5,902 nucleotides of DNA from contig CADAHD010000153.1 of assembly GCA_902787595.1 (NCBI GenBank), positions 1 to 5,902 of the forward strand. The letters are read 5' to 3'. Below the pieces are notes generated by a model. The model made no database searches. It was not told where the DNA came from and saw nothing but the letters and a program-made list of their open reading frames with translations. The stretch comes from an uncultured Lachnospiraceae bacterium (GTDB taxonomy: Bacteria > Bacillota_A > Clostridia > Lachnospirales > Lachnospiraceae). Both the position numbers and the translations under genes were made by a program. The stretch's first letter is position 1, and each line of letters opens with the position of its first letter. Below, piece by piece: positions 1 to 5,033 of the stretch.

Positions 1-1937
1 TAAAAATTCCTGTTCTGATGCTTAACCTCCTCCGTCCATTTATCCACGTAATACTTCTTTGCATAAAGCTCACCGTATTTTTCTTTAACGATCCTGTAAG
101 TAGTATATACATCCAGTCCCTCAGCCGACCACAGCCCGTCATCCGAAACCTCGCAGCCCATGTCTCCCCAGTACAGGTGTATTATCTCATGCATGAAAGT
201 CTCGTTCTTATTACCGCCTTTATTATCATCTGACAGGGCCTGCGGAGAAAGGAAATTCTCGTCCATATACACATAACCATCCCCCGCGCCGCCTCCGCCG
301 TAGTCGTTACTGATCTGCTGTATCCGTATCCCTTCCGCGCCTTCGGCAAACTTAAGCTCCCCGTAATGCTCATTGCAGTATCCCATCACATCCTTTATGG
401 ACTCATCCAGCTTATTATCCCTGACAGTCTTCTCATATTTTTTTGCATACAGGAATTCCGTAACGCCATCCACCCCGTCTGTATTGTTAACACCCGACTC
501 TATAATGGGTACATATTCCCTGCATTCCCAGCATATACTGCCGTCTTCGTTTTCTACGGTCTTTTTGAGCGCTTTGCCCCATGACGTCGGGCAATGATCA
601 GCCGGAACATTTATGCGCACTACCGGCTCTTTTTCTGATGCAAGCCCCGGTGCCTGAGGCGCTACACATACATCGTCAAGTTTGATATAAGCACGACCTA
701 CGGAATCGCAGAATGTATAGCCCGATGTTCTGTACAGGGAATTTGATATCGCCGGATACCCTCCGTAAACGATAGTAAGCCTGCCCGTCTTTCTGTCCGG
801 ATTTTTTACGATCAGCTTTTTTACGCCCAGATTAAGCTTATTATTATCTTCGCTGTAATATTCGATGGAATGATCAAGCTTTTCTCCGTCAAGCGTTACG
901 CTCTTTACCTTGATCCCGCTTCTTATCTCAAACAGGATCTCACGTCTTACAACATCCGTAAGGTCCATATTCAGTTCGCCTTTAAGCGTCCCCAGCAAAG
1001 TATTGAATCTCACATCAGCCACACAGTTTTTACATTCGCCCTGATACGGAGCATCATACCAGTTATCATCATATGGCACGACCGCAGAATGATCCACAAA
1101 AGGCTCAAAAACAAACAGAAGAACTGCAGCACACAGACTCATCAGCGCAGGGATAAATGCAAGCGGTTTCTTAAGATTATATATAAATGACTTAAACGCT
1201 CCCAGGCGGTACTTTCTTATAAACTTAACAGACAAAAGATAAAACGCCAGACTAAGAAAAAACAGCGCTATCCTTGAATAATACAGAAACCTTAGCACCG
1301 ATACCGAACCATAGCAGTCGGACAGCTCAAAGATACACGGTATATTCCAACGCAGGAAAAGATCTTTTTCGCTAAGCGGTGAAAACTGTGATATCGTTAG
1401 GAGCAGGACCACGAGCAGTGACACGCTGACATTACGGGAGATATTGTACAGCCCGCAGCATACGGCTATTGTTATCCATACCCCCGGCAGGATATATACA
1501 AAGGAATAAAGGAAATACCATTTAAGCGTAAAAAGATAATCCATCCTTTTAATGCAAAGAGGCAGAAAAAAGAGCATGCATATAAGCGCCGCGAACGATG
1601 AAACTGTCATAAATGCGCAGATTCGGGCATGAGACACCGCCTTCTCATCCGTATACGCCCCCGTCATCTCTTCTGCGCCTTTTTTTATCGCTCTGTCAGC
1701 ATCGCTTATCACATACAGTCCCCATATAAGCGCTGCAGCGAAGCCTCCGAAGCCAAAGGGTATTATGACATTATTCGTCAATGAAGAGGTATACTCAAAG
1801 CCTTCTGCCATAAACATGCCCTTTACAAAAGCTGTGAATCCCAGACCAGTCATCAGGATATTCAGTATCATCGCAAGATATGTTTTTCTGTTCATAAGGA
1901 GTCTCTTTAACTCGACTCCCATAAGTTTAGCCCTCAT
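1..1937 (-). CDS. ABC-2-like permease fused to an extracytoplasmic M1-type zinc peptidase domain (3' end outside window)
   Basis: This frame stays open for 645 codons from the ATG at 1937 to the window edge, where the next codon begins TA, so the end is unseen. The N-terminal half is a membrane domain with about seven hydrophobic segments (roughly residues 20-42, 57-78, 105-129, 140-163, 170-185, 219-240, 258-281), beginning MRAKLMGVELKRLL as ABC-2-type permeases often do. Residues about 282-645 are hydrophilic and presumably outside the membrane. They carry HEIIH at 583-587 and WSAEG with Glu606, an exact HEXXH-X18-E spacing. This is the zinc site of M1 (gluzincin) peptidases: H583, H587 and E606 as ligands, E584 as general base. 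The catalytic Tyr region of M1 lies beyond the window. The start at 1937 is preferred because AGGGAGG sits 6 nt upstream; an in-frame ATG at 1943 directly abuts that site. The gene overlaps the ATPase gene by 11 nt, so the two are probably translationally coupled partners. The ectodomain is cysteine-rich. Family placement is firm for the zinc site and moderate for transport function. Confidence 0.88.
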   Translation of the reverse strand, partial: MRAKLMGVELKRLLMNRKTYLAMILNILMTGLGFTAFVKGMFMAEGFEYTSSLTNNVIIPFGFGGFAAALIWGLYVISDADRAIKKGAEEMTGAYTDEKAVSHARICAFMTVSSFAALICMLFFLPLCIKRMDYLFTLKWYFLYSFVYILPGVWITIAVCCGLYNISRNVSVSLLVVLLLTISQFSPLSEKDLFLRWNIPCIFELSDCYGSVSVLRFLYYSRIALFFLSLAFYLLSVKFIRKYRLGAFKSFIYNLKKPLAFIPALMSLCAAVLLFVFEPFVDHSAVVPYDDNWYDAPYQGECKNCVADVRFNTLLGTLKGELNMDLTDVVRREILFEIRSGIKVKSVTLDGEKLDHSIEYYSEDNNKLNLGVKKLIVKNPDRKTGRLTIVYGGYPAISNSLYRTSGYTFCDSVGRAYIKLDDVCVAPQAPGLASEKEPVVRINVPADHCPTSWGKALKKTVENEDGSICWECREYVPIIESGVNNTDGVDGVTEFLYAKKYEKTVRDNKLDESIKDVMGYCNEHYGELKFAEGAEGIRIQQISNDYGGGGAGDGYVYMDENFLSPQALSDDNKGGNKNETFMHEIIHLYWGDMGCEVSDDGLWSAEGLDVYTTYRIVKEKYGELYAKKYYVDKWTEEVKHQNRNF

Positions 1938-2805
1938 GCTCATCCTCCCTCTTTGCGCTGTTATGTATGCAGTAAAGATAAGCATCTTCCAGACTGGGTT
2001 CACACCTGTCCACATAGTCAGGAAGCTCTTTTGCCACGATGCGTGTCAGCACGCCGTTTCTGGTATTTATCTTTGATACTATCTCGCAGTCCTTCGGAAG
2101 GATATCATCCACCTTCCTGATGTATGAGCCCACATGATCCACGGTCTGTTCTATCAGCCCCGCAGGGCTTCCGTCAAAGAGTATGCTTCCGCCGTATATC
2201 ACCAGTACCCTGTTGCAAACGGCCTGCACATCATCCACGATATGGGTGGAAAGAAACACGATGCGCTCGGACGACATTTCCGAAAAGATATTCCTGAACC
2301 TGACACGTTCCTCGGGATCAAGCCCCACCGTTGGCTCATCCAGTATCATCAGTTCGGGATGTCCCATGATCGCCTGTGCGATGCCCACGCGTTGCTTCTG
2401 CCCACCGGAAAGATTTCCCACTCTGATCTTTCTTCTGTCGACAAGGCCGGTCTGTTCCATGGCCCATTCGATCTCTGCCTTATCCTTGATGCCCTTTAGC
2501 GCCGCCATATAATCCAGAAACTGCCATACCGTGAGTTCATCAAAAAGTCCAAAGGTCTGCGGCAGATATCCCAGCCTGCTCTTAAGCTTCTGTTCCTGAT
2601 CCAGCAGTTTCTTATCATCCAGAAGGATCTCGCCCTTCGTTTCCTTAAGTCCTGCTGTCATTAGCTTCATCAGTGTGGATTTGCCGGCGCCGTTAGGCCC
2701 CAGTATACCCACAAACTCCGGACTTTTTAAGCTGAAGCTGACGTCTGATAAAGCCTTCCTGCCTGACGAATATATCATGGTCACATTCTTAACATCGATC
2801 TTCAT
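1927..2805 (-). CDS. ABC transporter ATP-binding protein (ABC-2 / CcmA-like exporter type)
   Basis: This 292-residue protein is the cytoplasmic nucleotide-binding subunit of an ABC transporter and should power the permease-peptidase encoded just downstream. All hallmark motifs are intact: Walker A GPNGAGKST at 36-44, Q-loop Gln83 in LPQTFG, signature LSGGQ at 132-136, Walker B LMILDE at 152-157 with catalytic Glu157, D-loop through GLDP at 161-164, and H-loop His188 in STH. About 75 residues follow the core, a length usual for exporter ATPases of the CcmA/BcrA style. The acidic tail (KREDEHEG) overlaps the start of the next gene by 11 nt. An AGGAGG site with an 11-nt spacer supports the ATG at 2805. 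The gene is separated from the kinase gene by a candidate operator and terminator, which suggests its own control. The substrate cannot be told from this subunit. Confidence 0.95.
   Translation of the reverse strand: MKIDVKNVTMIYSSGRKALSDVSFSLKSPEFVGILGPNGAGKSTLMKLMTAGLKETKGEILLDDKKLLDQEQKLKSRLGYLPQTFGLFDELTVWQFLDYMAALKGIKDKAEIEWAMEQTGLVDRRKIRVGNLSGGQKQRVGIAQAIMGHPELMILDEPTVGLDPEERVRFRNIFSEMSSERIVFLSTHIVDDVQAVCNRVLVIYGGSILFDGSPAGLIEQTVDHVGSYIRKVDDILPKDCEIVSKINTRNGVLTRIVAKELPDYVDRCEPSLEDAYLYCIHNSAKREDEHEG
1944..1950 (-). promoter_or_regulatory. Ribosome binding site deciding the permease-peptidase start
   Basis: AGGGAGG on the minus strand lies inside the end of the ATPase gene. It immediately precedes one ATG (1943-1941) with no spacer and a second in-frame ATG (1937-1935) with a 6-nt spacer. 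Normal spacing favours the second. A third in-frame ATG at 1922 has no comparable site. Confidence 0.7.
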
Positions 2806-2816
2806 TTACTGAAATT

Positions 2817-2822
2817 CCTCCT
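2817..2822 (-). promoter_or_regulatory. Ribosome binding site of the ABC ATPase gene
   Basis: A full AGGAGG on the minus strand lies 11 nt before the ATG at 2805. It begins only 16 nt after the T-run of the hairpin at 2839-2864, leaving too little room for a promoter between terminator and gene. Confidence 0.85.
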
Positions 2823-2838
2823 GTTTATGAATACATCC

Positions 2839-2864
2839 AAAAAAGCAGAGCCCCGGGGCTCTGC
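2839..2864 (-). terminator. Intrinsic terminator (or 5' leader hairpin/attenuator) between kinase and ABC genes
   Basis: A perfect 20-nt palindrome (2845-2864, arms GCAGAGCC/GGCTCTGC around CCGG) is followed on the minus strand by six Ts (2844-2839). This is a textbook Rho-independent terminator in the direction of transcription. It would end the two-component transcript about 60 nt after the kinase stop codon. Because the only plausible promoter space for the ABC genes lies upstream of it, ABC transcription must pass through it, so it may act as an attenuator or as a 5'-terminal stabilising stem-loop. Confidence 0.85.
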
Positions 2865-2871
2865 CTGTATT

Positions 2872-2880
2872 TTTATCACA
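2872..2880 (-). promoter_or_regulatory. Candidate extended -10 promoter for the ABC genes
   Basis: On the minus strand TG-T-GATAAA (2880-2872) matches an extended -10, with four of six bases matching TATAAT. No good -35 is found about 17 nt upstream; that place (around 2895-2900) is occupied by the 11-bp repeats, as expected for a promoter activated by an OmpR-family regulator. The predicted start near 2865-2866 falls right before the hairpin. CATTAT at 2885-2880 or TACATT at 2887-2882 are alternatives. This is inferred from sequence only. Confidence 0.4.
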
Positions 2881-2885
2881 TAATG

Positions 2886-2929
2886 TATGTAGTGTGAATG
2901 GAGCTAATGTGGAGTTTATGTGAAGTTTA
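2886..2929 (-). promoter_or_regulatory. Four tandem 11-bp direct repeats, candidate response-regulator operator
   Basis: Read on the minus strand from the kinase stop codon, the sequence falls into consecutive 11-mers: TAAACTTCACA (2929-2919), TAAACTCCACA (2918-2908), TTAGCTCCATT (2907-2897) and CACACTACATA (2896-2886). The first two differ at one base; the third and fourth each match the second at 7 of 11. OmpR/PhoB-family regulators commonly bind direct repeats spaced about one helical turn, and such a regulator is encoded immediately upstream. The array lies just upstream of a candidate -10 and before the ABC genes. Binding by this particular regulator is an inference. Confidence 0.6.
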
Positions 2930-4252
2930 CTGCCGTAATATGAATTCAACACCATCCCCGGTATTGCCTATTGAGTATTCAGCGCCGCACATTTCGAAAA
3001 CCATGGCACTGATGTAGAGTCCCAGGCCGCTTCCTTCCTCCTTACCGGGATCCGCCCTGTAAAAGGCTTCAAAAAGATGCGGGATATGTTGTTCATCTAT
3101 ATGCGCGGGTGAGTTGATCAGCTTAAGCTCTGTTTTCCCGGACCCGCTGTCCTGCGGCTTATCAAGCTTGATCCTTACGCTGCCGCCTGAAGGCGTATAC
3201 TTGATGGCATTCCCCACCACATTACCGAGCGCTTTTTTTAAGAGCTTCTCGTCTCCCGTAAATTCCACATTATCCGGCACATCGTATGTAAGCTCTATAT
3301 TTTTTTCGCTGATCAGCGTATCATAAAAAGCGATCTCCTCATCAAGTATACCATCGATCTTTACCTTTTCTGCTTTACTGCCATCACCCATGTCTATATG
3401 TGATACGAGCAGTATCTCATTTATAAATGCGAGCAGTTCATTGAGAGTATCACTGCATTTTGCCAGATATTTATCCCTGTCCTTATACACGCCTATGGAG
3501 TCACGCATTCCGTCCAGCTGACCTATGACCACGGATATAGGCGTCTTAAGCTCATGGGATACTCCCGCAAAAAAGAGCATCCTTCTTCTTTCGCGCTCTT
3601 TCTCCAGATCTATCTCATTTTTCAGATACAGGTTTTTGTCATTCAGTTTGGACAGAGCAGCGCTCAGCTCATCAGAAAGCTTGTTTAAGCTCTTTGCCAG
3701 CACGCCTATCTCATCGTCCCTCTCATCCGGACAGTACCAGCCAAAGTCCTGCTCTGCCATCCTCTCGGCGATCTTACTCATCCTGACTATGGGCTTTTTC
3801 ATATAATACGAAAAAATCTTTGCGCCGATAAGTGAGATAAAAACAGCAAGCATTACCACTATGGGCAGGCATAAGCTCAGGCTGTTTTGAAAGGCCTGTG
3901 TCCTGTAACTTACAGGAGTTATACATAATACATATTCCCCGCTTCTGTCGGAAAAGCGCAGCGGAAAGAAGAGTTCCCCTTTATCGTTCTCCCTGAGGAA
4001 AGAATCCGCATCCGTAAGCTTAGTGTTTACTCCTTCACTTGCGGCGAATCCGTTTATCATTTCATCAGCCAGCGCATAGGTGGAATTCATGCAGCGCTGC
4101 GCCAGCTCCTCCGACCTGCTTTTTATGTACCCGGAATAGTTTTTTTCTCCCGCATATGGTGTCATAAAAAAGATGCACAGATAAAGAGCTGCTATTATGA
4201 GCAGTGATACGAGTAAAAAAGAAAAGAACATTTTTACAGACAGCTTCTTCAT
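2927..4252 (-). CDS. Membrane sensor histidine kinase (HAMP-HisKA-HATPase_c)
   Basis: This 441-residue protein is the sensor of the two-component pair and should autophosphorylate and pass phosphate to the regulator encoded just upstream. Order of parts: membrane segment about 10-30; a short extracytoplasmic region about 31-125 with no sensor domain I recognise; second membrane segment about 126-148; HAMP linker about 149-200; a charged coiled-coil-like stretch to 225; HisKA with phosphoacceptor His233 in FAGVSHELKTP; N-box around N344-N348 (NVVGNAIKYTP); F-box FEAFYR at 394-399; and G2 box GSGLGLYI at 407-414. The usual G1 DxGxG is replaced by NSPAH (380-384), with Asn where the nucleotide-contacting Asp normally sits; similar substitutions are known in VanS-like Firmicute kinases. 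The start codon overlaps the regulator stop (ATGA), so translation is coupled; the upstream AAGGCGG is a mediocre ribosome site. A role in envelope or peptide sensing is inferred from the neighbouring ABC genes. Confidence 0.95.
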   Translation of the reverse strand: MKKLSVKMFFSFLLVSLLIIAALYLCIFFMTPYAGEKNYSGYIKSRSEELAQRCMNSTYALADEMINGFAASEGVNTKLTDADSFLRENDKGELFFPLRFSDRSGEYVLCITPVSYRTQAFQNSLSLCLPIVVMLAVFISLIGAKIFSYYMKKPIVRMSKIAERMAEQDFGWYCPDERDDEIGVLAKSLNKLSDELSAALSKLNDKNLYLKNEIDLEKERERRRMLFFAGVSHELKTPISVVIGQLDGMRDSIGVYKDRDKYLAKCSDTLNELLAFINEILLVSHIDMGDGSKAEKVKIDGILDEEIAFYDTLISEKNIELTYDVPDNVEFTGDEKLLKKALGNVVGNAIKYTPSGGSVRIKLDKPQDSGSGKTELKLINSPAHIDEQHIPHLFEAFYRADPGKEEGSGLGLYISAMVFEMCGAEYSIGNTGDGVEFILRQ

Positions 4253-4914
4253 GAAAGCGCCGCCTTATAACCTATACCGCGGACAGTAATGATAAAATCC
4301 TTATCACCAAGTTTCTTTCTGATATTCTTGATATGGGTATCCACTATCCTGCTGTCATCATAATACTCATAATCCCATAATTCAGACAGGAGCGACTTCC
4401 TGGTGACCACCGCGCCTTTTGCCTTCATGATCCGGCTTAATATCTCGAATTCCTTAAGTGTAAAGTCCACCATCGTACCGTCTATGGTCACAATATGTGT
4501 ATTGGGATCAAGGACCACTCCGTTAAGCACAAGGCTTTCTTCCTCCGCAGTACCGCTGCTCCTGCGCAGTATCGCTTCTATCTTGCTGACGATTATAGGC
4601 ATTGATACGGTCTTTGAGATATACTCATCAACCTTAAGTTCATAACCGCGCATCTGATCCTCATCCGCAAAACGCGCAGTCAGCATTACAACGGGAACAT
4701 TGCTCTTTTTTCGTATCAGTTCACATAGAGTGAATCCGTCGATCTTGGGCAGCATGATATCCAGAATGATAAGGTCAAACTCCTTATCCTCCATGATATC
4801 GATCGCTTCAAGCCCGTTATCTGCTGTGGTAACATTAAAGCCGGCGTTTGAAAGATAGTTCTCCAGCAGTTCCTGATAATCCTTATTATCTTCAACAACA
4901 AGTATCTGTTTCAT
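4249..4914 (-). CDS. OmpR/PhoB-family response regulator
   Basis: This 221-residue cytoplasmic DNA-binding regulator pairs with the kinase encoded next. The receiver domain (about 1-118) has the acidic pocket E8/D9, phosphoacceptor Asp52 in LIILDIMLP, switch Thr79 in MLTA, and Lys101. The C-terminal winged helix (about 128-219) contains DFTLKEFEIL, a recognition-helix region DSRIVDTHIKNIRKKL (187-202) and the wing VRGIGYK. Length and order are normal for the family. One oddity is that Lys101 is followed by Thr instead of the usual cis-Pro of the KP motif. AGGTGA lies 6 nt before the ATG at 4914, which fixes the start. Its likely targets are the 11-bp repeats ahead of the ABC genes; no matching repeats are obvious before its own promoter. 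It resembles VanR-type regulators in style, but I assign no symbol. Confidence 0.95.
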   Translation of the reverse strand: MKQILVVEDNKDYQELLENYLSNAGFNVTTADNGLEAIDIMEDKEFDLIILDIMLPKIDGFTLCELIRKKSNVPVVMLTARFADEDQMRGYELKVDEYISKTVSMPIIVSKIEAILRRSSGTAEEESLVLNGVVLDPNTHIVTIDGTMVDFTLKEFEILSRIMKAKGAVVTRKSLLSELWDYEYYDDSRIVDTHIKNIRKKLGDKDFIITVRGIGYKAALS

Positions 4915-4920
4915 TTATGC

Positions 4921-4926
4921 TCACCT
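4921..4926 (-). promoter_or_regulatory. Ribosome binding site of the response regulator gene
   Basis: AGGTGA on the minus strand is followed by the 6-nt spacer GCATAA and then the ATG at 4914. Given the -10 just upstream, the untranslated leader would be very short, perhaps 10-14 nt. Confidence 0.75.
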
Positions 4927-4929
4927 GTA

Positions 4930-4938
4930 TTTATAGCA
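4930..4938 (-). promoter_or_regulatory. Extended -10 promoter of the two-component operon
   Basis: TG-C-TATAAA on the minus strand (4938-4930) is a strong extended -10, five of six to TATAAT plus the TGn element. No clear -35 is found at 16-18 nt, which is tolerated by extended -10 promoters. It lies between the terminator of the preceding gene and the regulator's ribosome site, so it most likely starts the regulator-kinase transcript. Confidence 0.6.
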
Positions 4939-4972
4939 TTTCCCGATCATTACAGCAGAATAGATTTTACTA

Positions 4973-5010
4973 TGTCCGTCTGCAAAGTGCAAATAAAAAC
5001 AGTACGGACA
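4973..5010. repeat. 10-bp inverted repeat with one bulge upstream of the two-component promoter
   Basis: The plus-strand arms TGTCCGT-CTG (4973-4982) and CAG-t-ACGGACA (5000-5010) are complementary except for one extra T at 5003, and are separated by 17 nt. The right arm overlaps the 3' arm of the terminator of the preceding gene. It could be an operator, an alternative RNA fold, or chance. Confidence 0.4.
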
Positions 5011-5032
5011 CGCAAACGTCCCGGCTGTTTTT
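4995..5032 (-). terminator. Intrinsic terminator after the unrecognised gene
   Basis: Starting two bases after the stop codon, AAAAACAG (5032-5025) pairs with CTGTTTTT (5002-4995). A second short stem, GGAC/GTCC, sits inside after a 3x3 internal mismatch. The descending arm ends in five Ts followed by ATTT. The A-rich/T-rich outer stem and position fit a Rho-independent terminator, separating this gene from the two-component operon. Confidence 0.7.
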
Positions 5033-5033
5033 A

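Noticed and set aside
1941..1943. Upstream ATG as start of the permease-peptidase gene
   Set aside because: It abuts the AGGGAGG site with no spacer; the ATG at 1937 has a normal 6-nt spacing. The difference is only two residues.
1765..2076. A 103-codon plus-strand reading frame over the ATPase/permease junction, and other plus-strand frames across the window
   Set aside because: All lie opposite well-supported minus-strand genes, have no convincing ribosome sites and no recognisable domains.
4973..5032. A classical antiterminator/riboswitch leader for the regulator gene
   Set aside because: The alternative pairing arm lies downstream of the terminator and would be transcribed too late to block it. 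No riboswitch motif is recognisable, and the operon's own promoter lies further downstream.
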